From Marisa cornuarietis (lineage: Eukaryota > Mollusca > Gastropoda > Architaenioglossa > Ampullariidae), in contig SMMW01000585.1 in NCBI GenBank assembly GCA_004794655.1, positions 6,530,001 through 6,594,000 of the forward strand: a stretch of 64,000 nt of DNA. Direction: 5' to 3'. The position numbers and the translations under genes are program-made. A model generated the notes under the pieces. The model ran no database searches. It was not told the DNA's origin and was given only the letters and a program-made list of their open reading frames with translations. Below are positions 12,401-26,295 of the stretch, in pieces (positions within the stretch are counted from its first letter, which is position 1; the number at the start of each line of letters is the position of its first letter).

Positions 12401-15400
12401 CATTTCCTTAATGAAAACTCAAAAATCCGACACAACTCTCCAAAAAGTTACTAAAATTCATTAAAAATGCGTAATTATTCGATGTCTTTCTATGTTGTTT
12501 ATTTTAACATTTTTGTATTGTACACATCAAAATTTATTTAAACAATCGTTTAAAAACTAAGCACCATGTTAGTCCGAAATTGAAATTCAGCAAGCCTGCC
12601 TGCTAAGTCAAAAGCATACACGATACATTGAAAGACAATAAAAGATCCTCTCCTCCCGACATTAAAATGCATTTCCCCCCCTTCCCCATCATTTCACACA
12701 TCACCGTCTAGTGCGCAAGAAAATAGCTGGTGGAGTTCGGAGCATGTAATAGGTGATGTAGTGCGCACGCGCAGCATGCAAAGGAAGTTGCGGCATATAC
12801 TAGCAGCGACGTCTGTTGACAAGCAAGACAAATAATCTTTCTAACAGGAGAGCCATCTGAGGCGCTACTCAGGGGGCGTTGACACCAGACCGATCCTAGG
12901 CCTTTTCGTATCGCTGACCTTGTCCCTTTCATTAAGTATTACTTTTGATATACGGTCGAAGGTAGTTCTCGGCAGTCACCTCGCGCATTTCTTCTCCCAG
13001 CGTGGAAGCTGGAGATTTCTCTCGATGCGAGTCTCTCATCACCTGCCAGATTACGGGCCCTTGGTGGAAAGGTTCTTTCCCTTGCCACGTTTTCTGCAGC
13101 GCGGAACACGCTGGTGGATAAAATCCACATTACCTTTCTTACATTCACTTGCTAACATACATGCATATTCCTTTCGGGCATTGCAGAGGAGTGGGAGACT
13201 ATTTAGTTAGGTACTGGCCGCTCTATTTGCTCTGCACCATAAATTTCAACTCCCCCCCCCCACCCCGCCATCCCATACTTCTTCTTTACCGGTCTTGTAG
13301 CAAATCAAGATAGGCGTCTGGAGCGTGGAACATGCCCAGCTTTCATGTGACAATTTTATTACGACTGTATGATCCATCCTTCAAACAATTTGTACATGCG
13401 CGCAGCGCCGTCTTCTTTCCGGCGCCCAGTGAAAAATGTTCCGCTGATGAAACTAGCGCCACTGATGTACGGCAGCGACTGCAGGAAAGTGTCCTTGAGC
13501 AGTTTTGAGGCGGTCGTAAACTGGGCTTACGTTGAACAGTTAAAATTCGCTTCTCTTGAAATATGCAGATGAGTTTATACTTAGTGCGGAAGAGACTGAG
13601 GTAACTGCTGAGAGATGAGGCAGTGGAATGACACGACGAGGAATAATTTCGGGACTACTTTATTGCTGTGTGCATTCGCCGGGCCAAAAGATTAGAACGA
13701 TAGAGTTCTAAAGAGTCCGAGGATCTGAAAAAGAAATGAGGGGTGAGGGAACGAGAGAACACAGTGCAGTACTGATGTGCGGAAAGTAAGAGAGGTAGAC
13801 GAGGAGGAGGGAGGTGCAGGTGTGGAGTGAGGAGGCACATAACTAAAAGAACCTCACGTGTTCCAGTGCCGTGACAAAACCCGTAAATTACGACTTTCAG
13901 GACATTCTAGTGGTCTGGCCATGTGCTGCTACCCACAGCGGAAGTTTTCAAGGAGCACAATTCAAAACCGTTTTTCCATTTCCTTCCATCTCATTTCATC
14001 TGTAACTTTGTTCAGGGCGCATGTTACAAGCACCCACGTTCACGCGTGAGCATAAACAAAAACACACACACATACACGCGTACGCACACACGCACGCACG
14101 CAAACGCACGCGCAATCGCTCTTCAAGCCTACTGCCTGTAGCATTTCGGTGTACGGATGAATATTAAACATCAGAAAACACTTGAAAGGCGTTCTTCAAA
14201 GGACCAAAGCACCTTCTGTTTGCGCATTGACATCTTTCCCATCTGTCGCGGTGTGTGTGCAACATCGCTTATTTTTGCATCCCGCATCATAATGCCAGCA
14301 CGTGCTGCAGCCATTTCCCCAGCCGACGGACGCGTCTTCATCTGGTCGCAGAGAAACAATTCCCCTTCTGTGCCAGGAGCGGGTTACACGAGCTTTTCTC
14401 ATCTCCTTCCCATACGTAAAACGTGCACAGAACTTTCACCAGCTCAACGGGCCTTATGGGTCGTTTTCATGTACGGAGACGGTTATGCGAACTCACATGC
14501 TCTCCGCCCCTACGATCCTCTTGGCAAGCGCAGGCTCCAGATAGGCTACTGCCTCCCCGCCATCTCCTTCTCCTTCACTGCGCCAAACTTATTACCTCCC
14601 CCTCGCATCACTTCGCTCCCCTTTCCCCTCCTCCATTTAGTCCACCCGAACCTAGAGAACAAAGAAAATATAAGTGACGGCAAAGAGGAAATTAGAAAGC
14701 TTAGGGAAATTTTTGGAAGTGAAAAAGTAAGAGGGATGGATGGAGGGTGTGGGGGCAAAGAGAGAGTGGAGCAGACGCAGGGCAAAATAAGATGCGGGGG
14801 TGGGCGAGAGGCTGGGGTGGGGGCCGTGTTTAAACAGAAAATTTCAAGATTGATATCTTTTCCATGTTAGCGAGTTGCCAGCCCCTGGTAGATAAGACAG
14901 TGCTTCCAAGCATGGCCGACGTCTTTTTATACGGCCGTAAAACATTTCCGATGGGGATAAAAGAATGGAACGGCCCCGGGCCCTGTAAGCATAATAGCCT
15001 CCCGTCTCTGGAACAAAAGACAAGATGGAGGTTGTGGGGGTGGGTGGAAGTGGGCTTAGAACTGGCCTGATGAGTTCCTCGAACCGTACGCTCAGTCTTG
15101 CATGGTAATCAGTGTTGCCAAAAACGAAAAAAAATCCCCCATCTACCCCACACTATCTCTATCTTGCTATTTTTCTTTCCATCCCTGTGTATGTGTGTAT
15201 GTGCGTGCGTGCGTATGTGCATGTCAGCGCGCGGTATTTTTTTTTTTTAATAGCGTGATGCAAGTGCTACTGGAAGAGCTAGAGCTGGTGTATCGGTCGG
15301 AGAGTTGCTGACGAGAGAAGCAGGGGGACGGGAGGTAAAGGTTGTAGGAGGGAGATTTTTAATTTGTACTGGAAGTCAACTGTGAAGTCGGCACTGTGCC

Positions 15401-18400
15401 TGGAGGTGAGGGAAACCGCGCTTCATCGCAACTGCACAGCAACCAGCGTCAATTATATCGGCGCCTGATAAGCGATTGCAGCAACATTTTCGATATCATA
15501 TTCTAATGTGAAAGGCTATCTCTTGTTAAAATTCCTCTGCGGGAACTCCGTGACCTGCGCCCAGACGAGAAAGTGTTGGCATCTTGCCGGTGCCACGAGG
15601 ATAGGGTCTGCTGCCTCCTGCTTTCTGCACCGCTTTGCACTGCAATCCGATCCCATCCGGGCAGCGGCGGCTCGATCCCAGAAGGACTTTTGTTGTAGCT
15701 ACTGCTTTATTTGTAAGAGATGTGCACATCTTTTAGTGTTACTACTACAAGAAAGACAGACAAACAGGCAGAGTATTTTTACTCGAATTTCAATTTAGTA
15801 GGCCTGAGTAGGGTTACATAACTCAGAGAGAGAGAGAGAGATGGAGGGAGAAAGAAAGACTACGAATATTTTATTCGATAGGGCCATCTAAACATTTATT
15901 TAAATAAATTTTCTTATGTTTAATAGTCACCCGTAAACTATGCGTTGACGAGGATCTAGATGTTCTACTGTTGCAATTTATTTTAAGACTAGCAGCAAGG
16001 AGAAGAAACAGTAACAGTTTTCAAAAATCGAACAGAGCGACACATTGGATGTATGTAGGAGGTTGACTCTTAAAGTCGCACATATTTAGGTTTTAAGGAA
16101 CTGAAAATGTCGGTATCAAAGATGCCTAGGGACTCGGCGATAAAGGGGGAACTAATCAGGTTGGAACGATGTAGGAGCAGCGGTCTAGCCTTTGCTTAAT
16201 TCTTCTCATCACTGCGGAGGGAAGAGCCTGGTCGTGGGCATAAAACATATGGCGAGATGCGAAGGCGAATCATTCGTCACATTTTGACAGTTGAATCCCA
16301 CAGTTTCGTAACATCACAGGGGCGCGATGGGAAGGTACCGGAGAAGGCTGGATGGTGCCACTGGCTGCAGAAGATGGCGGAGGGGGTGTTTGTAGGGTGG
16401 GAAGGAAAGGATCCACCGTCGGAACACAGCACCCGGTTCATAAAGAGGCACGCCTCTCCCCCCCCCTCAACCCATCCACCACTCCTTGTTCTTTTATCCG
16501 ACTCGGCTGACAGGGGTTGAACAGAAAAAATGATGGATATGCTGACAGGGTTGCCAGGAAACATGATGGTATAAAAATCGCACAATTTCTTTTCTCAACA
16601 ACGTTTGTAGTGCATGCCTGACTGATTTGTTGGAACTTGATCCCGAAAACCTGTTCTAATCTGTTAGCACTCTTCATGGGAAAAATTAAACACACCCTCC
16701 TTTATACACTCCCTCTCTCAGGGCTAGTCCATAAAACAAGGCGAGAGGTTGAAGGGGGGGAGAGAAGAGAGTGAAAGGAGGCGAAAAAAGAGGCAACCTT
16801 GTTGAAGGAATTACTGTTGAGCAAAGACTTGCTTGTCGTTCTTAATGTTTCCGGTTAGCTTGCGCGCCCCTGTGAAACCTGACTGCCGACCAGCGAGCTG
16901 TTCAGTTCAACTTGGGCATAACATGCCTCTTTTTGTCCAGCTTTGCCATTTCCTTCTGAAATGCCTGGACCTCTCCCTCTATTACAAAGACCTCCATTCC
17001 CATCTCTGTACGGAAAGACCGTTTACACTGCGCGGACTGATGGGTACACGAGACGTTTCGTACCAGTGGCGATAACCTGTTTGGTTATCATGTTGCAGTA
17101 TATTCGACATAGTGTCAGAACGGAGTTTCTGGGGGGGATACTCGGGGTTTTAATACTCATGCTTGTTTCCATTCCGCCACACAGTTTATCAACTTATTAT
17201 TATTACTGTTGTTATTATTATTGTAAGGAATGGTAAGGAGCACCTTCCTCCGTCTCCCTTGGCGTCGATGATTGGTTGAGTGTGCGAGAAGTAGCACTGA
17301 TAATCCGATAGGCCTGGCTGTAGCTCCGGCACTGTGATAGTGAGATCAGCGGGCGACACCAGTTGTGATGTCATCTCGAGGCCCTCGGCATCGTGGCATC
17401 AACTGAAAGCTGTAAAGAAAAATGGCTGTTTACAAAGGAAGCTCAGTTGCCGAACCGGGTTTAGGCTGGAGTGAGGACAAAACATGAAACTGCCAACTTG
17501 TGTTTAAGACGATAAGGCTATCGTCTGCAAACTCCCCGCTTCTACCTCCTATCTCCCCCACCCTTTACTCTCTGTCTTCCCCTCCTCAGCCCCCTTTTCT
17601 CTTCCTCCGTTTCTCTTATCCATTCCTTCTTTTTAAGCGCCTGCTTCGTCTTCTGTTGGCGTATCTGTGTGTTGAGCAAACGAGTTAGTTAGTATGTGTT
17701 ATTAAGAGCTCGGTGCCACGGCACACTTGATTAGGAAGCGAACTCCACAGACTCCGCATCTTCCATCAAGAGAGCATCCGAGCGGCATTGCCTCCGTTAA
17801 TCACGCTTGATTCGAGAGATGAACAGAGCGAAAGCGGCCTCCGACCTTGATAAGTTACTTGCGAACGAGTCTCGCAGACGATTGCCTGGAGTAGCGTCCT
17901 CCTGCCGCAGCATATGGAAACCTTCTGTTGTAAGATGGCGAGTGCCAGGCAGGTTACAAATCTGTAAATACAACATCCTGTGAGCAACTGTCGTTTCCGA
18001 GTTGAGTTTCAAGCCTCATGTAAGAACGTGTGTTTAATCCCTTATCCTCTGAGACCCTCCCTCAGGCACCACAAGGATGGGTAGCATGGACTTCAGGCTG
18101 CAGGTCTTTAGGAGATATGACCAACCGACTAGTTCTTCTTTTGATGAACACAAATTCTAATTATGTGTCGTGAGAGTTGTCAGTAAAACGCCTATACTGT
18201 TGATATAAACTTAAAAGAGAAGGGGAGGGAAAAAAGGAAAAAGCAAGTTTTTTGTTTGTTTTGTTTTTTTTTTAGTGGAAGGGAACTTATTAGGGGGAGG
18301 GGGAGAAGTGGAAGAAATCTGACGAGCGCAGCAGCGAGGACTAAGAGAAGTGGAAGGGGACATAAGCACGATCAGCGAACAGTAAGGGGACGTGGCAGGT

Positions 18401-21400
18401 CCCGGGCCATCTTTAGCGAGACAACTGATGTGACAAGAATGTTGTTAGGCGAATCGATCAATTGATTTTTAGGAATTGTTCGCTGGGGCAGACTGTGCCA
18501 TGAAGGTGCAAGCAGACCCCTTTATCTCCCTTTCATCGATTGCCTTTCCAGTGGTGGCCCCTTCCTATTGTTACCCAGGAGCTGGAAAGAGCAGCACATT
18601 GGAACTGATGTCTGGATAGTCGATACGCGACGGGCCTCATAACCGCAACCTTCATTTTTGTCGTCTTTCCTGCTCAGTCTCCGGCTGTCTGGCTGCCGTT
18701 CACCCCGGAAGAGTCTCAGAGCTCATCCGAACCAGTGACCAAGAGCTGACGGGACGAGAGGCCATTCCTCGTGGCATGGGGTCTGCTCATAGGGCTGTAG
18801 TGCTCGATGGCGAGGTTTTTGCTCAAGTGCCGCACCCGGACCGGCCCAAATGGGATTTGTGCGTAGTTTTAACTTAATCCCTCTGGCCTGGCACAGGCCG
18901 AGGCGGTGCTTTTTGTCTTTTGCTCCTGGTGAATTCGGGAGAGGTGCAAGATGCCAGTTTTTTTCCTTCAAAGAAAGGATTCTCTTCGCTGGTTTATAAG
19001 GAGCCAAGGCGATACGAACAGGTGACATTCTTTGACAATCTATTTCATTGTTTTATCAAAACAGGTGGCATTATTTGACAATCTGTTTCATTGTGTAAAA
19101 TAAGCATTTTTACCAGTCATTCAAGGTTTGCCCTTTCACAGATGACTTGCTGTACATGTTCTGCGTTCAGCTTCTTACTAAGGTATTTTGTATGTTTTTG
19201 TAATGAAAAAATATGTATGAACGTGACAGTTAACTCTGAGGAAGAATTGCTTTAAAACATTGAGCGCGATGGCGCCTTCGGAACTAACCTTTTACAGGAA
19301 ATGGATTCCGGAAGGTTTTCGTTGGGGATAAAAGCTGTTCATTTGTCTTTTTTTCTGTAGTAATATTTACCAAGATGGAGTGGGTGCTGAGAGAATGTCC
19401 CTCTCTGTTTTCATTCAGCTACCCAAGTAAGCATTTCCTACCATCCCTTTTTCTTAAGGAACTTGATAGAATACCGCGTTCCCAAGGTGTTTCACTAGAA
19501 CTGCTGGTTCTGAAGTTTTATGCTTGCGGTTGCAAAAAAAAAAAAAAAAAAGTTATTGCCTCCTCTCTTCCTCCAATTTTACTGTACCCAGCCCGCGTCC
19601 CTAGGGGGGATAACCTGATTTTTAGTATCAGTGTCGCGTCGTACTCATCGTGGCTAAAGTTTCAGGTATATATTCTCTGCCTATCGCTCCGCCTCGCGCC
19701 CATAATGCAGTGCGGCTTGGCAGATGCGAGTGCTGAATGAATCTGGACCGCTCTGCGTACTCCAAGCGATAGCAAACGGGGGAGGGTGCTCCTCTGATTA
19801 CGTCCCTCCGCTTACCTATCTCCCCCCCCCTCGCCCAACGAACCCGTCCCTGATCTCACACTCCCACCTCCCGCTCCCCTTTCTCTCTCCTTCCTTCCTC
19901 TTCACCCCCCCCCCCTCGCCAGTCTTCCAGACCCGGGGTATGAAGGAGGAGGGTAGTGGTCGTAGACTTTCTGTATGCCAGTAGGTCACGACGGGATAAA
20001 CTCCTGGCATTCATTTTTGATGAGGGAGTTACAACACCAGGAGTCTTTTTTATGGGGGGTGGGTGGGGGATGGTGGTCCTTATCCAGACTGTCCAGTTTT
20101 GCTGGACAAGTGCAGGTGCCAGCGAACAACGGCTCTACAGCAGAGCCAACGTTCAACAACCGATGTGTGTTATTCATGAGTGGCCTTCAGATCGAAATCT
20201 GTTGTGAGCCTCTGATTGGCTAGGCTACATTGCCGAACTTTTATTGTAAAATACTGAAATCAGAGTGATACCATTTGACAACCGCTTGTAATGTCGTCTT
20301 TAGAGAATTGGCTGTATTTCACTTCCTTAAAAGTCTTAAATTTCTTTTCTGTCCTTTTTATTTTTTATATTTATTTATTTATTTATTCTGAAATAACTTC
20401 ATATAAGGCTGGAATTTAAGGCAGAGTATATCAGTCTCTACCTACTCTCTAGCCACCTAGAACCTTGTATCCAAGCAACTTCATCTCTTTTCCTTTTCTT
20501 GAGGTTTCGAGTTCTCCGAGTGTTGATTGTTTGCTTACTGACAGGAAGTACAAGCATGCATAAGATGTTTCGACGTAAGTGGACACGTGGGACATAAGCT
20601 AGGTTTAGACAGTCACAACTCAATTCTTAGCTCGGTGATATTACGTGCACCCAGTGGTAGAGAGAGGCTACCTGTAAGTCCTGATCACACGTTTCGGATC
20701 TGTGGATAAAAGGCTAGGTTTCATCCCGATGCCCTACCACTATATATGGATCATGAGTTGTCAGGGATACTTGATCATGTCCCTCCATTATACTCCGTAC
20801 TCTGTTATCGTTATGTCTCCGTGCGTCCACGATACTTTGTAATGAGGATGGGGAAGGCGAGTTATAAAAGTCTCACTCAACGCAGGCACTTGCACTTTCG
20901 TAAAAACTGACTGCATTATCCAGTGCGAGCAAGTGTCAAGGAGGTGTACGACAGGGGCCTTGCTTTTGTTTTTTGGCCACACCTCCTTAAGGACATTTGC
21001 ACCAGCAACACCATCCCATCCCACACCGATCCGGCCTGTCTTCTTTTCTGTCCCCATGGGAATTTTCTATTTTTCTCACGTTCCTACCGATTATAACTAA
21101 ATGGTGTCTTTCCGTTTGTATGTCCACTGTCGTGCATATGGTTATACTGTATGTTACGGGGTAGTTATATTTTAAGCACAGCTTTACTGGTGTCGTCTTT
21201 TTTATAGTCTAGATAGAGCGTAAAGGGGGATAAGGGTAGGTCACGTTGCCATTAGCAACTACCCTCAATTCTAAAGACTTGTCTTTTTCTGGGAGTTAGC
21301 TCACAGGACTAACCCTATGGGACTAACTGAGTCCCAATGCAGGTTACATTTGCTGTCTACACACTACTCGGCAGTGGTCCATCAGCAGGTAGCCAACAGC

Positions 21401-21670
21401 GTCCGTGCATCTAATGAAGTGTGAACCTAACCTCAGGGACCGAGGGAGGGGCCGCAGAGGGCAGACGCGAACCTTCCCACCCACTCCAGTCCCCAGAGCC
21501 CCGAGGAATAAGACATTGTTGTTGTCTGCCTATTACAGGGACATCAAAACAGGCGCAAGGCAGGCGTTCATTAGAGGGGAACAGACGTCCCGCTGGGTTT
21601 TCATTATTCTCTCGGCACCATCGTGCTAGTGAAGATGAGACAGGCGCTGCACTGGCGCTTGGGGATCCCT
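9425..21670. other. Non-coding CpG-rich stretch, no gene recognised
   Basis: No exon could be supported on either strand. A hand count gives 14 CpG dinucleotides in 12721-12960, far above the SoxD exon-bearing region. Simple repeats include CA/CG-rich alternating sequence at 14060-14115, TG/CG-rich sequence at 15185-15230, (AG)n at 15823-15841 and (ATTT)n near 20370-20387. The longest open frame (+, 14157-14870, 237 codons) is low in complexity at its 3' end and has no recognisable domain. Confidence 0.5.
19021..19106. repeat. 43-bp imperfect tandem duplication
   Basis: GGTGACATTCTTTGACAATC at 19021 recurs as GGTGGCATTATTTGACAATC at 19064, followed in both copies by T(A/G)TTTCATTG. The period is 43 bp. 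Confidence 0.8.
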
Positions 21671-21779
21671 TTGAAGAACAGTTTGTACCAGAACGGATAT
21701 TATAAAACCAGTTACGCGAACTTGCTACGTAGCGAAACTGAGGAGACGTGAGAATCGCGTAGATGCTGGCGGCCCGAAA
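21671..21779 (+). repeat. Dispersed repeat, copy 1
   Basis: This is about 100 bp shared with 22489-22590 in the same orientation. Shared blocks include CCAGAACGGATATTATAAAA, the palindrome-bearing GCTACGTAGCGAAACTGA and AGATGCTGGCGGCCCGAAA. Sequence flanking the block does not match the other copy, which suggests a dispersed element rather than a local tandem duplication. I cannot assign its class. Confidence 0.85.
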
Positions 21780-22488
21780 TTTGCTCCTCAGGACAGTTAT
21801 TACCCAGCATGCTCTCACCCCCACCCCCTCTTTCCTCTACTTTCGTGCTCCTTGACCTTGTGTGATTGAGAACTTCGTACCGACGACCCGTCATTGTCTT
21901 TCTTGTCGGGGGTTGCATTTTGTGGCAATCGCTACAATTGCACTTTTAACCATAAACTTCAACAATCACACGGGGCCAGCTTCGTCTTTTGTCTGTGTAA
22001 AATTAAGTCTAAATTATTGTTTAAAGGCTACTTGAGAAGTCTGGAATGCAATCGACGTGTAACGTCATAGAACGATTTCGGCTTCAGGCCAGTCAGACGC
22101 ACCCCCGGTGTACTTTCCCAGCATTCTTCAGCCGATCGAGGACATCGTGGGCCGTGGCGGGCCAAGAGAAACCCAATCGTCTCGCCTGATGATTCTTTGG
22201 GGATTCCCCGAAAGCCCTTCGTGAGAAACTTCATTAAGTAATCAAGCTTACAGCATGTGGAGCTCTTTAGTCACTCATTTTGAGCCCCTCTAGGCTGCCA
22301 GCAAGCTGGCTGTTTTCAGTTCTTTTTGCCCATCAGCGCTGCAAGAATATTCATTTACTGACCTTCGAGTGCAAGATGCCAGAAAGTGGGCAGTATATTG
22401 CTCGCTAGTAGTTTGTCGCACCAGAATGGATTCTTCTAAAGGTCGATGTCCTTCATGGCTATGATCTGGGCGTTCCGATCGACGTCGA

Positions 22489-22590
22489 TTCGAAGAACGG
22501 TTCGAACCAGAACGGATATTATAAAACCAGTTGCGCGAACTCGCTACGTAGCGAAACTGAATAGTCGTGTAGATGCTGGCGGCCCGAAAG
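22489..22590 (+). repeat. Dispersed repeat, copy 2
   Basis: Partner of the copy at 21671-21779. It starts TCGAAGAACGGTTCGAACC. The GGTTCGAACC block resembles a tRNA-type B box, but I see no A box at a suitable distance, so a tRNA-derived SINE is only a possibility. Compared with copy 1 it lacks a few bases after the GAAACTGA block. Confidence 0.85.
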
Positions 22591-25500
22591 GTTAATGGTT
22601 CAGATCTCGTGTTGGGGAGCACGTAATGTTGCACCCATTCATAATTTTTAACCGTCGCGAATTTTCTCGGGTACTTTGGTTTTATTCCCGCCCCCACCCC
22701 CACCCAGCCTCCAACATTACTTCTACTGCAAAAGCACATCTGAGAAGTACTTTCCTACCAACCAGCCATCATCGTCAGTCCTGCGCCGGGACAGTGACTG
22801 TACAGCGCCAGTAAACCATGCTTTTTCCTTTTTCACAGAGCTGTCTACACGGTACTGAACGAAGCTATAGTTGGTTTCTAGCGACAGACACACAAGTACA
22901 CACGCACGCACACACAAACAAACACATTGTTTTAGTTGTGGCTTGTGTCATCAGTATAGCTGTTCGGAGAAAGAGGAAATGAGTGTCAACAGGGTTCAGT
23001 CTAATATTGTCTAACGTCGCTAACGGACATCAGTGACGTGTGGCGACGTCATAAATGTGCAACATGACTACACGTCCTTGACCCCTGCCCTCCGTTCCCT
23101 CCACACCGAGTGTCGTCTGCTACAGAGGTCTACCTCTTGACTATAGGTCCTGCACGCCCTGCATGGCCCAAGCCCCTCGTGCTCCCCCACCTCGTTCTGT
23201 AAGCCGTTTCTTCTCTGGTTCCAGACCTTACTCACCCACCACCACCCTTCCCCCCCCCCCTCATCCTATCCTACCCTCCCCCACCTTTCAGGGTTCCGGC
23301 CGACCCCCTTTCTCTCCTTGAGTGCCTAATAATTGAATACTTAGCAAGGAAAATAAATGGTTCGACCAGCGACTGACACTTTAAATGACTTTCTAAGCGG
23401 CGCAGGTCTGTCAATTTGGATCTCAGCCCGCACTGTCACTCCAGGCCTGACACCCGTCTCTGACATTGTTTAGCCTCGCGCCAAACAGAAACGGTCCGTG
23501 TTGGATGGTCGGCAGCGCGGCCAGAGAGAGTCGGGGGTAGTGGGAAGAAAGGTCTGGGCAGCAGGGCCCTGCTCGTCTCCTTGTTCGCTTCCACGCGGAG
23601 GCCTGTGGCTAAAGGGGGGGCCATAATCTCGTTCTACGTCGTCTGCCAGGGATACCCCCGTAGTTTGGCTTTTATAGCCGTGTAAAAAGAAAATTGCGCA
23701 CATCATGAGGAAACGAAGTCGTCGGAGTGGTGAAAGAGTTGTGAACCTTTGATTGCAAGTGTAAGACTGATGGTGCAAAGTCCGGCACGTCTTTAATTTT
23801 GCGACAGCCGTTAATTTTTTTTTTCATTCTTTCATTCACTCTTTCGAGTTGAGAAGAACAATCTAAACATACATGCGAGCGCACAGCCGGACGCACATCA
23901 CACACGGACACGAGTACACCCTAAAGTAAGGTAATAAATCCATCTGTTTTGATTGTTTTTTTTAAAATAAGGGACAGTAATAGTTTGAGTGTTACTTCGG
24001 GGTTTCCGGTAATAATCGTAAAATTGTAAAGGATTTGGTTTAGACTCACATTCTTGGAAGATGCTTTCCGTATGACTGCCTTTTCTTTCCTTTGTGTGTG
24101 TGTGTGTGAGGAGTGTGGGGGGAGAGACAGGGGGGTTGTATCTTGCAGTCTTGTGAAGATGAAGAGACTGCTTTCTGCCCAAATTGACAGCCTCCTTAGC
24201 AAAAAAATAAACCCTCCGAAAAATGAAAAGCGAAAATGAAAATAACACAGGAAATTAAAAAAAGGCCCAAACTTTTTGAATTGGACCTACAGAGATTGCC
24301 GTCGCAAAAAAACCCACAAAAAACAACAACCACGAGTTCAGGGATGGAGAAGGGGAGAATGGTTTGAAATAGCCCTGGCCAGCTTATTTTGTTTGCCCAA
24401 CCTTTCAGGTTTGTTTGCTCAAACATTTCAAGGCAAAGCGCGCTGTGCCTTGTGGGGTTGCGGTCTCGGGGGTGAGCGTGCGAAAGGGTCGACTACTTTA
24501 GGTTGAGGTGGCTTCTCCAGTCTCCCGGTTGTGTTTCATGAAGACAAATGGCATGTAGACCTTACTCTGAAGAGAAGGACCATTACCCCATACGCTGGCT
24601 TTCCAGCAGACTTCTAATCTAGGGACATTTTTATGTACGGGAAAAACGAGATGTGTTCCTTCATGCAGGCTGACCCAGGGATAGTATAATTATTCTGTCG
24701 ACCAGTGTCTACGCCATATAGTTGCCAGGCTGTGTTTTTTCCTTAAAAAAGGATTTTTTATTTAAAAAGTATAGGAGGGGATTAAAAAAAAAGAAACGCA
24801 TCGAAAATTTGACATAGAAAATGTGTTCCTCGTTTTAAGGTGAAACAAAAGAGCAGATAGTGTCCGCGAACAGGAGATAATGACAATATATTAGGGGCTG
24901 GTTCTGTCCTTTGATCTTGGGAGACCTTAGAACGCAAAATATCTCTGCAAATCGCTGCCACGTCAGTCCAGCATTTTTTGTCGGCTGATATATTTTACCT
25001 CGACGACCCCCTCTCCCAAATTAGTTTTTAAATATACCCACCACCTTCGTTCCTCTCCTAGCCTATTCCCATGGCTCATCAGTCAGAAGAAGTAACTGCA
25101 TTCACTAGTGTTGCACGATATGCAGTCTTCTACCTAGGATCCACAAAACACCAGACCATTTCATCACGTCAGTGCCAGCAGGAAAGAAGTTGGTAGGGTA
25201 GGGTAGGGTTGGGGTCAAAAATCCCCTTCCACAAACTGGAAACAGTAGTAGCTTTGCGCAGCCTTTAGCTATCCTGCGTCCTGTGCCCTCCTCCCCTTCC
25301 CCACCATCTTCCTCTTCAAGAGATAGGACAGCTATCTAAACAACTCTGCCACTGACTTTAATGACCAGAATGAGAAAGAACAAGACGGTATAAAGTTTGC
25401 TAACCATATTTTCGCCTCGTTCCCGCACCAAGTCAGCTACCGCGAGCGGCTGTGAAGTGGAGAAGATTTGTTTGCGCTGCTGGCCGCTGTGCAGCTCCGC

Positions 25501-25658
25501 CAACGGTAGTGGTCCTTGTTAGTGCGGGGACAGGGAGATAAATCAGCAACAACGATGACAGTCAGCCCTTCATGCGATTAAGGCAGGGTTATTGTCCTTC
25601 TTCCATCTTCCCCAGGAATCATATTTTTTCAGATCTGAAACTGGCGACATATATATAA

Positions 25659-25660
<2 letters not shown>
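22591..25660. other. Non-coding stretch, no gene recognised
   Basis: No exon is supported. It contains C-rich runs (22690-22710, 23250-23285) and a short (GT)n run near 24095-24109. CpG content is still high until about 25.6 kb. Confidence 0.5.

Positions 25661-25710
<50 letters not shown>
25661..25710. repeat. (GT)25 microsatellite
   Basis: A perfect GT dinucleotide repeat of 50 bp. It sits where the sequence changes from CpG-rich to CpG-poor, about 0.6 kb before the first recognised SoxD exon. Confidence 0.97.
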
Positions 25711-25711
<1 letters not shown>

Positions 25712-26295
25712 GCATTTAACAATTTTATGTTTAGCTAAATGATTACATGCTTATGATTTGGATCAGATGACCATTTATTTCACTGGAGCCAAAGCTCTCA
25801 TTTAAGACTTGTGCATGTGTAGCAGTAATGGGAAAAATATGTTATTGAAACGGTGTGCACCATTAGCAGTTTTTTTTCTCATTTGTTTTCCAGTTTTCAT
25901 GCATAATGCAAAGCAATACGCAGTGAGAGTAGATGTATTAAGCTAATGACAATGCTTAGAAGTGTAAACAGAAGCCAGAGTTAAAAACTTTAGTCAGTGA
26001 TTAGTTGACAACACGTAAAAGTCCTTATCACTTCTTAGTACTCTTACACTTATGCATTGGACTGTTTTTTAAAATCTGTTGTCAGTTTCAGTGCACTCTT
26101 TCCCTAGATCTTCCAAAACAAGGTTCAGATGTGTGATGTCAATCTCAATTACTCTTTTTAAGTTATTTTACAATGAAAAAAAAAGTTACAAGAACACTCT
26201 AGGTAGGATTCTAAACAACAAGGTGGCAGTGCACATTAAGCACATGATGGAAAACCAAAGAATCTGATTAGAGTTTTCTCTCTTTTCTGTTTCAG
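25711..26295 (+). other. 3' end of an intron before the first recognised SoxD exon
   Basis: AT-rich and CpG-poor. It ends with the pyrimidine-rich acceptor TCTTTTCTGTTTCAG. No other feature is recognised. Confidence 0.7.

Noticed and set aside
14157..14870. Longest open frame of the first 26 kb (237 codons, + strand)
   Set aside because: No recognisable domain, a low-complexity G-rich 3' part, overlapping open frames on both strands, and no plausible splice partners.
18256..18465. Arg/Gly-rich open frame resembling an RGG protein
   Set aside because: It arises from a purine-rich GGGAGGGG-type low-complexity tract and lacks any domain.
22499..22508. GGTTCGAACC as a tRNA B box
   Set aside because: No A box or cloverleaf is evident nearby, and the other copy of the repeat has a changed sequence at this place.
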